Shown here: piece after piece, positions 1-14,735 of the stretch | Layout: each line of letters starts with the position of its first letter | How positions within the stretch are numbered: position 1 is the first letter of the stretch | DNA from: Dipetalonema caudispina | Taxonomy: Eukaryota > Nematoda > Chromadorea > Rhabditida > Onchocercidae | Direction of reading: 5' to 3' | Length of the DNA: 64,000 nt | Assembly: GCA_013365325.1 (NCBI GenBank) | Contig: JABVXV010000027.1 | Span: 124,001 to 188,000, forward strand | The notes under the pieces: model-generated | What the model saw: the letters and a program-made list of their open reading frames with translations, nothing else | What the model was told of the DNA's origin: nothing | The model's database searches: none | Program-made: the position numbers and the translations under genes

Positions 1-1957
1 CTTCCCAATGTTTCATATGCTTAAAGCAATTAAATGATTTTTTACAACGGTGGGTAATGTTGACAAAACATGCTAATCGTATTTTCCCATATGTTGTCGA
101 AGATACTGAACATTTGCAGCACATATGAGGTAGGTCAAGAAAGTCTAAGGAACTAATATAAATGAATAAAATTAAAATTAAACATTAATATTTGCTTAAA
201 ACAAAATTTGGTTTATTTTTCAAAAAATAAGCAGAACTGTCTGCAACATAGAAATTGGCAATAGTTCAGCAAATCTAATGCCTCTAAATGTCGAGAAGAA
301 AACTGTCGACAAATCGGATTTGAAAACCAGGCTTTGAATGAAATTTCAAATCTTTACCACAAACAATAGAAGTCTGAGACACCTCTTGAAAGTGACTTTG
401 ATTTTCAAATAAATAGATCTGAATGTTATTTGCAGTTTCTCTACAGAATATTTTACACCCTCAACTGTCAGAAATTACGATTTCGTGATTCAATTTTCCT
501 TACATATCTACCATTAAATAAGGCAAAAGAGTTACTGATCGAATATATTCGACATCCTATTTTCTAAAGCTTAAAATTAATATTTCAACAATGCCATGAA
601 AACATTCCACACCTCTATCATATGCTTGATAATATGAATTAATTAATTAATTTCTAAAATACCGTACTAAAATCAAAAAACCATCCTATTTTTCTTTCAA
701 ATACACAAATATTTATGTAAAAAAAAAAAAAAATATTTCCCTATGTGTAAATAATATGTTGATAAAATCAGCCATCTATAGGAAAAGACATAATTCGGTG
801 ATGATCTGGTGGTAAAACTCATTTTATATTTCAATACAATGCGATGTATGCTTTTCAGGAGATCATCATCGAGTAACTGTTAACGCAAAAATTCTAACTA
901 CAAAAGTGGAATATGTACACTTTTACTTTTTCTGCATCAATTGGAATGTAAAGCAGATGAAAATTGTTGAAAAATACAATTTTAGACATATACTGTGCAT
1001 ACTTTTGGAATGATTACACGCGAAAGCTATAAAAAATCTGATGAAGGGAAGATGTTTGAATGTTTTCTCATTTTGGTTAAACTTTCGTCTTTCGTTACTA
1101 ACACTCAAAACTCTCTTATTTTTTATTAATATTTCATATAATTTAACATATATTTCGGTAAAAGATAGAATGAAAATGGAACGAATGTTTTTATAAATAA
1201 ATAGCTTAAAATGATAAGGAATATATGTTGAAAAAAATGAAATAATGTGAAATATAAAGTAAACGTTTAAGAAAAAAGGAAAAGATTTAAAGTTATGATT
1301 TGTTACAAAAAACTGCAACAGATCAAATTTGCAAAATTTCTATAAATTTTACCTCTGAGAAGATAAAATATATGCAATTGAAATGATCACAACATCTTCA
1401 TAAAAATATTGAAATTTAATCAAGCATGAAATTTCAAAATGATTTTTTTTTTTTGCCAGCAAGGTGCACTCTTTGGATATAATATGTATACTAATGTAGA
1501 CAACAAGAAATTCTTATGCGAAAATTGCCGATGAATAATCATTAGGGAGAAGTTCATAACTGATCAGTATTGAAATTTGCTATTTGGTATTGGTATATAA
1601 TAAATTTCCTCATTCTTTCCTAGCTTTCGTCAAGCTTACTTGAAGCACTGCTTAATCAAATATTACCTATTTAAATTAAATCATTTGAATAGGCAATCAT
1701 AATTACAACAAACAGAATGAACAATTAGCCTAAAGGGCACCAAACGCGGCAAAACTCTAACTTGACCTTCATAAAAGAACAGCCGCTGATGATGACGCAA
1801 TAAGTCATTAATTAGAAATTCATAATTCAGTGGAACCTCCCATATCCTTTTTTCACACGCAGAAATTATTCATTTAATTACTTAAGAAATGTAGTAGTAA
1901 TTCACTGTTGGAGTAATAGCAGTTAATAAATGAAAGGATAATTAGATCAAGCAGTAA
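1..1957. other. AT-rich stretch without a recognised gene
   Basis: No open frame here has coding character. The longest one, on the minus strand around 923-1318, translates to a Phe/Ile/Lys/Asn-rich low-complexity sequence typical of AT-rich noncoding DNA. Poly-A/T runs occur around 720-733 and 1441-1454. It lies downstream of the minus-strand gene that ends at 1958, so the right end may hold its 3' UTR. Confidence 0.6.
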
Positions 1958-4900
1958 TTACCAACCAAGCATTGTGATACTGCTAGGTGGTTGTTCTTTC
2001 TCCTGCATTTCTAGAGGGAAGACAGAACGGGTCGATCGACAGGCGGAAACATCGGAGAAGTGCAGCGATGACCGACAAAATTCACACAAAGAATTCTTAG
2101 CTTCGGAACTGAACCGTAACAATGGCCGGATCACTTGCGGTAGCCAAACTGCGTTAAGCAATTGAGAACAACGAAATAGCCCACTACTGCCATTGCTATC
2201 ATCCCTTCGAGTTCGATCAGTGTGGGCGGAGATGACTTCAACCTCCGCTCAGTATCGCCGATCTTCTGCAGTCTGTTTGTTTGCTTGCCTCCTTTTTTGC
2301 AAATAGCTTGCTAAGAGAGCTGAAGCATCGATACGATATTAGCCTAAATATTACTGGGAAAGCCTGAAGGCCTATTTATTAGTAACATTTATTTCATTGC
2401 GGTGTAATCCAGGAGTCAAATTACGCTTGCGTTCTTCTCGTCATTTAAATCGTTCTTTTTTTACACTGTTCATTTTTGAAACTTACTGGAAGACGTAAGG
2501 ACAGTTTTAGCGAGACATCACATAAGTTATGGAATGGTCATTGAAATTAAGTCTAATATCACGACGGATAGAATTGAAAAAAAGTCAGACCAACTTTCTG
2601 GCCTAGAAGCTGCGAATTCCGTTTATTGTCAAAGGTCTCAAACTCTATAATGGATAATTCATTCTTTCCAATTCATTTATTTAAGCAAATTGAAAATTTC
2701 TCAAAAACTCTTAAATTCAGACAAATCCTTTTACGAAGGGAATGACAACAGTAAAGAAATGCATTCATAAGCTGCCTTTTGAGAAAGAAATTTGTTAGTT
2801 GTTAGTGAAGATTAAAAATCGACTTGGCTTGTTATGCATTCTTGGCTGGTGATTTATGAATTATTTATTTAGAAAGTTCATCAAGCATCTTTGAGAGTAA
2901 AATTTGGATGAATGGGTAAATTGAATTACTAGCCAATTCACTTCAGCATGAAATGGCATCCTAGGACTAGGAAAGAGAGATCATAATCAAATTAGCATAA
3001 GAATTAGGGAGTATTTAGACAAGTAGATTGGATTGTGATGGAGCGAAAGACCAACTTAACAGGACAAGTCGATTCGAAATTACAAATTAAGCTCAACTGG
3101 CATTATTTTCAATAGCAACTCTGAGACTAACCTACCAATTGTTCTGTCTCCTATTCTTCTTTAAAATGGCCATCATATTTCACAGGCCTGAAATTTATAA
3201 CCATATGTTTAGGATGAATAGGTGTATACGTGAAGAAGCCTACGAAGGTTATTATTTCAACAAATCACACCGGAAAGGTTAAAAAATTTTTCTTTATCGT
3301 AAAAATAAATAAACTTGTACTAACTGGTACTGACAAAGAACGAAATCAAATCAGATACGCTTCAATTTTGATAACAAATTTTTTTTTCCCATTTGTAGAT
3401 TTGAAAAAAGATGTTCTTCTTTTTACAAAAAAGTCGTAAAGGAGAATTGGTTTGGTGAAATTTGTCCTTTCAAAATATATGTTTGGGAACTAAAAAGAAA
3501 TAGTTGTTGGTACTATCAAATAACCAAATATGTTGACCATTTCTATCATTCAATACTAATAATGATCCAATTAACACACCTTGTCTAATCATTTCCTCAC
3601 TCCTATCATTAATTATCAACTATTGCACACTTATTCAGTTCATTCGTTCAAATTTAATAAGACTTTAATAAAATTTAGAACTAAGGTGTCAAATTATATG
3701 CAATTGATTGTAAATAATTATAAAGTTAATTGCTACGGTAATCTGACCCAGTACTATAATGAAATATGAGGAATGAAACATGTGTCACTGAACGGAGAGA
3801 GAGGTTGATGAACGACAGGAGAGTTAAAGGTGATACTAAGGACGAGAAGAGGTGATGATGTTGATCAGTGTCTAAATCAGTGAGAATGCAACGAAGCGGA
3901 AATTGATTCCAAATTATTGGTTTATAATAAATGATATCCTTCCACAATGACAACACCTTACAGCAATCAACAATATGACCTCAAATTATAGACTCATAAA
4001 AATTAAACCATCAAACGATGTTTGCGCTTTCATCTTTCCTTTTATATCAGAAAAGAATGAATGATATTGGTTTTTCATGAAATGATAGCTTACAATAAAT
4101 AGTGCAACTATTGAAATCTTAAATTAGTGAGGCTTATTCAATATGGTTTATCTTAATGGGCCTCAATAAGCGATGTATCAGATGGCCTTAACTTTATGCA
4201 ACAATTTACAGTTAAGTGATCTTCAACTTTTTTCTTGTCTTTCTTATTAATTCTTTACTTCATACAATTGTTTGTAATAACAATCTTTCAGCTAATCAGT
4301 TGAAATAATTTTAAATAACAAATTCATATTCAAAGTCAGTTGTTGAATTTCAACTTCAATTAAATTTAGAATGACGAAGAAAAATATTCAGATATCTTAA
4401 GGAGCGGAAATATTCATCTAATTTGAACTATAATTATTTCCTGGTCATTTCCTGAACAATTTACTGCTACCGGATTCATTTTTCCGCATATTAGCTATAT
4501 GGTGGGAACTTTACGATTTTTTATATTTTTAAATGACAAATCTATGTGTGTATGCAGAGAAATGCAATAATAAACTTACTGCCGACAAAAGCATTGTCTG
4601 TAAGAATAGGTGCTGGACGTTGATGATAGGGACCGATCGAAAGGCAAGGGATCGGTTCACCACCGCTCATTCCCCTGCAAAACAGTTGCTAACAGTGCTT
4701 TTAGTCGAATGCTTCTTCCCTCAGGTATTTTTGATTTTGAGATCGTTCCTTTTCAACAGAAAAAAATGACATTCTCCGCAGGCGCACTTAGTGTTAGCAT
4801 TAAAAAAAAAAAAATGGTTTCTGAATCCGTTCTCCATGCTAAAATGACCGTCCATTTGAATGCTATATTTACAGATAAACAAATATACATATATTTAAAA

Positions 4901-7900
4901 AGTATTTATATTTGATAAAAGTAACAACTAAATGTTTCATTTCAAATTTAAAATGCTAAAGAGGAGATTTTTTCGAAAGCATTACTATGTCTTTTATGGC
5001 TTACTAAGTTAGTTAATACAAAATGATAGGAAACTAATAGCCAAGGAAACTTATAGCTCATTTCATTTGACGATGTTATTTATGCTTACCTCAATTCTTA
5101 CCTACAAAAAGAACAAATTGGCCGAATTAACTCAACATGATTTTAAAAACAGAATGACATCTCCCTTTCAATTCTATTTAAGATTAATTATTATACCCAA
5201 ATCACTGGGCTCGTTTCTCAAAGAAATCTCTTTGGGGGTATAACTTACTCAGTTGATATGTTGGTTGAAATGACGAGTGATGGGCCTGAATTAGTTGTTG
5301 TTGTGGTGGAAAATGCTGATAAACTGCTGGCTTCTTCATCACTACATCGTAATTCATTAAGTGGCATCAATTCCTGTTCACTAGTTAATAATTCCTCATC
5401 AAGTTCGAGAGCTGTAACTAATTAAATTTACATTGGAAGTCGAACTTTAGCAATTCCCCATAAACTTGTAGCATGTCCGGAAAAAATAGTTGTGTACTTT
5501 GTCTTCAGGAAATGTTAGATTAGGCATGTATAAAGATCTGCTGCTGTGATGTGATTCGAACTTGAAGGATAGGATTTTGAGTTTGTTTGTTTAACACTTT
5601 CAGGAAAGATGAAACAAAAGAAGACGGAAATGATGCAAAAGAGAAGTGGTCCTTTAGTACCGATGAAGTACCAATCTCTGCTAACCACTTTTGAGAAGGG
5701 TCAATCGATGTCTTCTTGGTCAACACTATTTTTTCCCGACACATGAAGTTAACAGTTAAGCATATGCAACAAATATAAGGTAATTTCTTTTGTACTCAAT
5801 AATAAATTTTAATGAGAACGAGGGAATTTGAAAGTTTTTCTAACGAAAAGTTCATATAATTTCGAAAATGCAAAAACTGGGACAAGAAATTTTCGAAAAT
5901 TAAGTCTGCCCGGGTTAAAGGTTATGATATGTTTAAATCTTTCGAAGAGATTGTGAAGAAGTAACAGAAATGTATTTTTTTTTTTCTTTTTTTTTTTCGC
6001 CTTAATAGCAATGATGACAAAGAAAGAGCGCTTAATGAGTTATTGGATTCGTTTTGAAATTACATTTTATTGTTTGAATTTATGGATTTTTAAAAGTGAT
6101 GACTCACTGTCTTCACAGGAACTTTGAAAATTTATAGCAGTGCAATATTGGATTGTAAACTTCTTAAATTTGAAATGCGACAGAAAATAATGTTACAAGC
6201 CGCTGATTGCTGTCACGAATTAAATTGCCGCAGCATTTGAAAAAAAAAATAGCTTATGGAAATATATTCGTTAATCAAACAAATTTTGTGGCTGAGAGAA
6301 AAATGATACGTTCTTCTGGACATTTTTCATTTGCTTTATGCAATTTTCCTTCAGGCAATTTGCGCAAAAAAGAAGCGAAGAGGGCAAAAGGTATGGCTCA
6401 AAACATAGAATGAAGAAAATAATTTCGAACTGTCTAATGAATGGCAGATTTGGTGCCATTTTTTTTCAAAAATTTGATTAAAATGTAAGGAGTTTTAATG
6501 TGGTAATTCAACCATCCCTAAACAAATTGAGATGTAAAAAACATGACGAGGAAGTTTTATTACATATCGAATTGCTGAGCGGACCTAAAATGGCCTTCGT
6601 TAGGATGGCTCTTTCACCCATTATGGCTTTGAGGTGACTTCGAGATGATTCAATCTAATCATACATACACAGCACAAGGAAAAGGTCACATGACAAAAAT
6701 GAATGAAATGTTGAGAAAATGTTAAATCAGAAAAAAAAAAGAATATTTTCACCGGAAGGTTAAATTCATTTTTTGTCAAAAAATCTTTTTATAAATTAAA
6801 TATATGAATTTGATTTTTAGTGATACAAATTTCACATATGAATAAAAAATGTTCGTCAGCTGGTTTACGATCAGAGGATTGGTCAAAGATTGAAGGAAAA
6901 CTCTTTTCCATTGATAAAACCACAAATGCATATAGTCTGCCATTCTTCTCCACTCTTTTATTTTAACCATTTATTTATTCTTTCATTTATTAGACGAAAC
7001 ATATTTGATTAATTAAATAAATAAAAGCATTTCTTCCTAAAGATATGATAAGTTTCCCTTTTTGATATTATTAATATTTAGCACAACGTATCATTAACTT
7101 ATTATATAAGACTTTAGAAATAACTTAATTCATATGGGAAGGTTAATTTGAATTCACAATAATTGTACCGCAGTGAAATATGTTTACTTTTAAAGCCTTG
7201 CTGTGCTTCTTTCAATCGAAACATTAAAGATACTAATGGAAGTGGAAAATCGGATTCATAGATGCAGAAGTGAAGAGGAATTCAATTTGTTGCAGTAATA
7301 AGGAAGCGATTTCTTTCTCCATAATCGTTTTTCGTTGTTTTCTGCGGGAATATTTGCTATTAGAAATGCCATATACCGGACCAAATGAATAAATACATTG
7401 TGAGGATGAGTATCGGCCCGTTTGCTCAGATGTAAATCCTTTTTCTCATTACTGTACTCATACCTCTCTCTCTCCCTCTCTCTCTCTCTCTTTCTTTCTT
7501 TCTCTCTCTTTAAGGAGATTAACTTTATGAAGAAATATCACTTCCGGTTATAAATGGAAGCAGAAAGGAATGGAGCAAACATGATGAATTTTGAACTGTC
7601 GTAAATACTTGAATAAATTAATCAAAATTTCCGAAATGCCGTGAATTATATCACTCATAATTTCTATTATATATTTTTATTTTTCAAAAATGTTCATTTT
7701 TTACGAATTCTAACACAATCAGTTATTGTGAATTTAGTCAGCAAAACTAAAACTTTTTTGGAAATCTGACGATGAGATCAGTTTCAGCAAACTTAAAGGA
7801 TTTCAGTTTGATCTTAGCTGAAACATCTTACAAAATTCGATATTATTTTGAAAGATTGTAACTATATATCAACTGGAACTTTCATCTTTTTCTAGTGGTT

Positions 7901-8500
7901 GAGAAATGACGTAATTGAATTCATGAAGTTGTAATTATTTCATGAATTCATACTGCAATTAAAAATCGGTACATTTTCCAATGCACTTGCATTTTCACCT
8001 TGCACCTGCTTGGTGCTAAAACACCCGAAATATATTGGCTTCCGGCAGGAATACACCGGGAATAGAACGACTCATTCCCGCTTTTCATTGTTAATTTTTC
8101 CACTTTAATATCCCTCTGAAGGTTGTGCTTCATTTGTAGATAGTGATACCTCACATATTCAGTGATACCTGACATAACTAACCTATATTAATGATACTTG
8201 ACGTAACTGTGGAAGCAAATGAGACAGAACCTAAGTTCCCTCCAATCCCAAACAGCTTCACATGAAGGAATGCATATAACTTATGTTGCTAAGATTTGAA
8301 ATTCATTTGATAATCTTACCAATAGAAAGCTGCGGACTTTTAGAGACTAAACGATGGCCTGATTTTTGATGGATATTGATCGGATAACTGCTTCCCATTT
8401 GACAGAAAAGTTTTGGTTTTAATCCTGATCGTGGTCGTTGTTTTGTGGTGATCATTCGAGCAAAAGCTCCAGATTCGTATCTTTCTTTTCCACTTATCAT
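1958..8500 (-). CDS. Unrecognised multi-exon protein, about 260 aa
   Basis: Not a family I recognise. Five phase-compatible exons: 8500-8320, 5725-5672, 5411-5249, 4674-4580 and a last one starting at 2247 or 2235 and ending at TAA 1960-1958. Donors are mostly strong (GTAAGA, GTACTT, GTAAGT, GTAAGT); acceptors of exons 3 and 4 are TTACAG and TTTTGCAG. Exons are visibly richer in GC than the introns. The start ATG (8500) lies six bases after TTTAG, a possible trans-splice acceptor. The product begins MISGKERYESGAF, is basic in exon 1, acidic with Leu/Glu in exon 3 (ALELDEELL), then Ser/Thr-rich, then Pro-rich in exon 4 (EGMSGGEPIPCL), and Cys-containing in exon 5. No signal peptide or membrane segment is obvious. 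Exons 3 and 4 are the best supported. Exon 5 is the weakest because its acceptor is poor and another frame gives a short hydrophobic ending. Additional 5' exons are possible. Confidence 0.5.
5673..8319. other. Long introns and repeats of the unrecognised gene
   Basis: The first intron of the minus-strand gene (5726-8319) is AT-rich. It contains the pyrimidine microsatellite at 7463-7511 and a GC-richer block at about 7999-8115 that has an open frame but the wrong phase to be a cassette exon. The introns 4675-5248 and 2248-4579 hold nothing else I can name. Confidence 0.4.
7463..7511. repeat. CT/CTTT microsatellite
   Basis: An almost pure pyrimidine tract of CT dinucleotides passing into CTTT units, in the first intron of the minus-strand gene. 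On the minus strand it reads GA/GAAA. Confidence 0.95.
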
Positions 8501-11500
8501 TTGTCTCTAAACTGCTCTCTCCTGAGAAAAATAAGTTGTGAACTAGAGAAATTCAGCAATTTCAGGTAGCATGTTTATTACGATGGAGATATTGATAATG
8601 ATGATAATAATAATAGTAGTAGCGTTGTCGATCTAAAATTTAAATACAAACTATAATAGTTAATTTCGTCAATTTTGTCTTATTTTTGTAACTGATAAAG
8701 ACCAATAGAATCTTATCAATCACTACTATTTACTTCACGAATGATTATCTGAAAAGGCAAGGGAAAATAGACTACATCATATGTATGGAATCTTGATTTA
8801 TTGGATAATATGGAAATCTGATCGATAATGACATCTTCTAATTAACTTAATAATGATTCGAGACGATCATCATCTTTTTCTATTTACACAATATTTAGAG
8901 TAGTTTTTGCAAAAATGTTAATTAAATCTAAAAAATTCTTCCACGTACTTGGCTGTTTTTCTCATTAAAACTTAACATAGCACAATTCACTTTTACCATC
9001 CTCTCATGTAAAGTCAGGAAAAAAAAAACACAAAAATGCAATATTTGTCGAAATTTTGTGGATTTATGGTTGATTCGAATATTGAATGAAACTAAATTTA
9101 GCATCTGACAGTTGTTCCACTCAAATATTTCTTGTTTTGTGATGCTTAAAATTAATTAAGGCTTTGTAAATAATGGATTTCAAAATTAGAATATTTTTTT
9201 TTTTTTGAATGAATCTAAATATAAATGTTTACTGGACAATACAAAAATTTCCATGGATAAACGATTAAGTGAAACATCAGAAATGAACGCAATTGGAGTG
9301 AAAAGAATTGAGCAGCATCAGAAAATGGCTCATAAATCATGAAATGGTCCATTGGATACATTTGTTTGACTTTTCGAAAAACATATGCTACCGTCACCTT
9401 CTCCCATTGAAGGCAATAAGACCACGAATACATAATTATTTTAGTTTTACAATCTAATTATGAATTCATCATAGTGGATAAGAATACTACTGAATCACTA
9501 TTGATAGCGATATTCAATGGATTGGGACAGATCCATTTCATGTTCATTAATGATTTGATGATAATGAATAACAATTTAAATATGCATTATCATAATTCAC
9601 GTTCACACAAGGATTGAAATTATTAGGGAAAGAGTGACTTGTTGTTTGAAATAGATAGGAGAGAAATAAAGGTAATAGAACAGCGTAGGATTTAGTGATT
9701 TATGTCAGAAACTATTCAAAGCAATCGTTTGAATATTTTGCTGATACTTCTTATTGTTATTAAAATCTTTCATTCAAATTCTAATTATGGGTTAAATTTG
9801 TTAAGTTCGATGGTAGAAGAAACTTACTTTGTTGAAATTCCGTAGTTCGGAATTAAGATCTAACTTGGGAATTTCCAAGGTTATGTCTGACAACTTTTCA
9901 TAATCCATCTTTACAAATTCTCAAAATTTTAGCGAAATGAAAGGTCATTTTTGACTTTGTATCAATTGATAGATCTTATCCTGAGCTATAATATGCTTGT
10001 ATCAAAGGATCTCCGGAAATGAAAGTTATCATGAAAAAAAAAAGATGGAGAAGTGCAGCGTAAGAGCCGATTCTTTCTATGCGATGACCTAAATTCCAAT
10101 GAGGCGTGATAGGAATTATGCATAAAGAAAGAAAGAAGCAAATGGGAAAAAAAAAGGTTGAGAACGGGAAGTGCATTCTTGTTTGGTTGCAACAAGACGG
10201 AAACTTCATGTACCACAGTTTCTGCATCATTGAAATTTTTTACATATGTAAAAAAAAAAACACGAATATTATTCATAGTAAGTATGGAAGTATTTTCCCT
10301 TAGGATTAAAGAAATCCTTCATTTTGCTAATTAATTCATCAGGAAGAGTACAATACAAACATAATATAATGTATGATACTTACAGCAACTGTATCACATA
10401 AATTATAACTTTGTTGTTTATGAGAATGAATAATAACTCTTCATCCATACATTATTATTATTATTATTGTTATATAATGTAACCATATAGTTAAACAAAA
10501 AATCCATCACTGATATTAATTATTATTAAATTATACTAAAATAAGTATGATGTAGGCTACATTCATATTTCCAACAATTTCCTTTTCGACGAGAAAAAAA
10601 AAAATGAAAAAGTTAATGAAAAGATATTACTAAGATATTGGAAAGAATAATTAACGGAGAGGAATGAATAGATTGCAATGTATGTATAAACAGTACATCC
10701 AATTAATTTGATCAGTAAGATCAACTTACGTTTATGTAAGTAAGTAATTGAGAGCTACGAAGTATCAATTAACGATCGCGAAGAAAAGGGTCAATTGGTG
10801 TTGACTGAGTTAGTCAATAAAATGTCGAAACAATGCACTTACTATACTACACTACTTTGAGCAAACAAATAAATGGACAAATACGGATATGGTTGGTGGG
10901 TTCATCCTATACAATTTTCATCTCAAACAATATTGCGATGTGGCAGGAAGTGCTGCTTGAAACATATTTAGAAGGGGTCTGTCTAATCATATTCAATTTC
11001 ACATCGGGTTTATGCAAAATTAATTTGCATAAATCAGTTTCACACAGTTTCTATTGAAAAGAGGAAATTCTTTCTTTTTGTTATTCATTCAATTAAATAA
11101 TATTGTGGAATTTCATAGTAACTGAGACAATCAATATTTCCAAAATTGTCACATTGATTGAATGTTAAATATCAGGCTGTTGATTGAGCATGAACAATAG
11201 AAATACATTTCATTATTCATTTATTAATTGGGAGATAAAGTAAGAATTCGATAAGACAAAATTGGAAATGCAAGAAGGTTTAGATGATTAAATTATCTGT
11301 AAAACAAATCGGTATGATATTTTTGATTCGAAAAGTAAAAATTATTTGCTCTGATAGATTTAAAATTGTTACCAGACTAATTTGTTTGAAATCTTTTTGT
11401 CTGTTCAATAAGATTTAATTATAAATTGAAATTGAAAGTATAAAACTGAGAGTTTCCCGCATTGTTAAGTGAACTTTCTTCGAATTTGCCAAAAGCTTTA

Positions 11501-12290
11501 CATTTAAAAAAAAAAAAAACTTGCAGTCAATGGAAAATGAGACAATTTTACATCGTCAGTTGGTAATTTTTCCGGAGAAATAAGCAAACTTTAGTTGATA
11601 ACAGTTGCAGTTAGAACAAATGTTTTTCGTAAAAAGCATATATATGTGTGTATCTTTGTTTTTTATAGAAAAATTTTCTTTTTTTGTTTGACTCTTAAAA
11701 GTGACTTCAGACAGGCAGTAGGAAGTATAAAAGCTATGCGGTGAAATAAAAAATGGAAAGGGAAGATTTTATTTATCTTTGGCCTTTGAACTTTCCCAAA
11801 TATCGTTGATTTCATTTCAAATTAATGATTTTCCTGATAGCAAATGCTACTAAATGTAATATACCGAAGGCATGATATATTGAGAAGGTAAACAGAGGAT
11901 GGAAATGAGCTATGACGACCCTGGAAAGTAAACAAATGTTGGTTAGCAAGGGACGGCGGTATGAGGAAGCGATATGATTTGCTTAGAAAAGATGTCGGCT
12001 GGACATCAAAATTTGTCAATTCAAATTTTCACGTTCAGAAATTGTTTAACAAAATTTGGAATTCAAAAAATGTGAAAGTTTAAATCATCGGATTAAAGGA
12101 AAGTTGATGTGAAGCGAATAGTTCGAAAATGGTGGAGTATTAGCAGGAATATAAATAAAGATGAAAAGTGGACAGAATGAATGATTGAAATTTGAAATTC
12201 AGGATTAATGGGATAGTGAGAAAGATGGTATTATTGCCATAACATTCTTCATCGCTTATTGCAAGAAACGTAAGATTGGCACCTGTCCAC

Positions 12291-12355
12291 CTGTGGCTTC
12301 AATTTTAGTTCGAGAAGCAGTTGTTGTGGCAACAGATCGATTTCGATTTGTTGAC
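12291..12355 (-). other. Candidate small coding exon
   Basis: Reading right to left there is an ATG at about 12355 followed by an open frame rich in Gln and Leu, ending at CAG followed by GTGGAC. A second donor at 12283 (CAG, GTGCCA) would serve another frame. The stretch is richer in GC than its flanks. In phase it could precede the exon at 8500-8320. No good acceptor is seen upstream of the ATG, so the call is weak. Confidence 0.2.
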
Positions 12356-14735
12356 ACATTTATCAATTAGTTATACTAATCTAATTATCACTTAGCACTT
12401 CTAATAAAATCAATTTATTTTATAAAACGCAAAGGATATATTAGCATATTTTTGAACTATTTTTCTACTACCAAAAAAAGAATTGCAGAAGTTTTTTTTT
12501 GTTGTTGTTTGATAAAAAAAAAGATACGCAAAGCTTTAAAATATGATTTATTAAATTTGATTTTTAAATTTTGAATGAAACGTGCTTATACAGATAAAAC
12601 TATGAAGTGTAACAATTACATATATGCAAAATAATTTCAAAACTTTCACCTTCTGTGATAGAGTATAAATATTGTTTCATTATCTAATTAATCATTTATT
12701 TGACATTTTGATTGTTATTATTGGGAAAATACAGCGAAGTGTAATAATTGTTTTATTCGGACTATGAAACACAGAAGTATATTATTTCGATGATTCATTT
12801 ATAGTTGTTAATTCAATTTCAACTTCATAAGTTCAGTAACATTAAAATATTAGGGTTTAATTTAACCTGCCTATCTCATGATTAAATTATCAGTGTTAAA
12901 ATCAGACTTTGCCAATTCAAATTTTATGTCCATAAATTGCTGAACAAAATTTGGAATTCGAAAAATGCGGAAGTTTTAATCATCGAATTAAGGAAAAGTT
13001 TATGAGAGGAACTGAAAAGCAATTGACATTTTGCAAGTTTAGATTTTAAATTTCACATGGGATTAATTTGAGGTTACGAATTAGTCGACATCGACTACCA
13101 TTTTGTATGTATATAGAACAATGCGGTCTTCATAAGGTCAAATGGCTAAACTATAAACAAAGACTTTTTTTTGTTAAATAGTTCAAACTTTCTGTTCATT
13201 CTTTAGCAAAATTTAAAAAAAAAAAGTAAGATGCGTGGTGGTGGCATCAAATTAGATGCAAATGAAAGGATCACAGATGACGGATTCACAACAAAACTTT
13301 GAGATAATTGTATCATTTTTTTTTTGCTTAAAGCATTAGCAAACGGATTTTTTCTGATTAGAAAGTAAGCGGACATAAAAATGTCATCTCAAAATGCATA
13401 TTTGTTTTCATTAAATTTACTGTCATTTTTTAAAACTAAAAAGATTTTGAGCAAATCTCAGCATCACTAATCTCTTTTTTTCTTTCAAATAAATTTTAAA
13501 ATTCATAAAATTTCAGTATTTCCTCAAATATAACATTGGAAAAAGAAATATTATCGAAGTTCGTTTCTGTTTTCAATGAAAAAGCAAACGAAATAAATAG
13601 AAAATTTCCATTCCTTTTTTGCATACTCTTTTTTTAAGTAATAAAATTGTTCCCCTTTTCATGCTTTTGAATAATTTTTAACGAAGTAGAAAAAATGACA
13701 CGCAAAGGAAATTTTCGTCAATTCTCATACCTTAAAATATTTTCCAATTGAAGAATCCATCCAAAATAACAATGACTGTAACCTACATAAAGTTGGAAAA
13801 AATAATAAAGTATTTTAAAGTGGCAAAAGTACTTTACTTCTCTTAAGCATTCTTCAATCGAATCCTAAGTATACTTGAAAACATATACCATAAATTGGAA
13901 CGAATAGTACTGCATTTTGACATCATTAAGACTTGGAAATTCTGAAGTTACTACTTTATAAATTGAAAGCCTTAGAAATGTTGTTATTCATGATGGCTGC
14001 ATTAGTGAAGTGAACTTATCAATCATACTTAATGCGCAGATGACAGACGTAGTAGAGGGAGAAATTTCAGTTATTCGAATAGAAGCAATGGAACAAGAAA
14101 TGCAGAAAAATAGAATTTATTTTAAAAATGTGAATTAGTACTAGTAAAGTGTAAATTAGTGCTGGCTTAATTGCAGGGTTCAACAATAGATGACCTCGAA
14201 AATTGTGTCTGCTGTTGAGGAAAAAATAAAGATTGTTTAGCAGAGCTTCATCGAACAGCAATTGTCAACGATTAGATAGACAGAAGTGATTGTAAAAATG
14301 TTATAAAACATATGTTGAACATGAGGTCAACTTCCTACTCAGAAGCGTTAATATTTTATAGGATAAACACATAGATGTTATTATTGTCACTGCTACTACT
14401 GTCATTATTGTTGTTGTTCGGATACAGATAACAGTAATTTGTGCACATTTGAAATGATAGACAAATTGATTGATCAATGTATCAGTTCGCTGTTGGCTAA
14501 ATTCATATGTATCTATCCTGTGTAAATCTGATACCTGAAAGTTGGCAATGAGGAAGTAAAATTGGAATCGTCGTATTTTTTTAAGTACTAAGATGAAGTG
14601 AAAATGTCTCCAAAATCGAGTTTATAGGTAATAAATTTGTTTACAGCTGAAATCATGCGGTGTTTGTGTGGAAGAAGAATATAAGCTAGCAAAAAGGCAT
14701 ATTTTAGAAATCACTATTATTGAATTGGCCTCAAC

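Noticed and set aside
923..1318. 131-codon open frame on the minus strand
   Set aside because: Composition is Phe/Ile/Asn/Lys-rich low complexity, as expected from AT-rich noncoding DNA, with no domain or splice context.
2066..2265. Alternative frame in the last exon of the left gene ending in a short hydrophobic segment after a CTGCAG acceptor
   Set aside because: The acceptor is better than the one chosen, but it needs a phase-0 donor, while the preceding exon at 4580 ends after one base of a codon. It would need an extra exon that I could not find convincingly (a weak candidate lies at about 3790-3846).
7999..8115. GC-richer open frame of 39 codons on the minus strand with TTCAG and AGGTGAAA borders
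   Set aside because: It is phase 0 at both ends but sits inside an intron that interrupts a codon after its first base, so it cannot be a cassette exon of the surrounding gene. No other partner exon was found.
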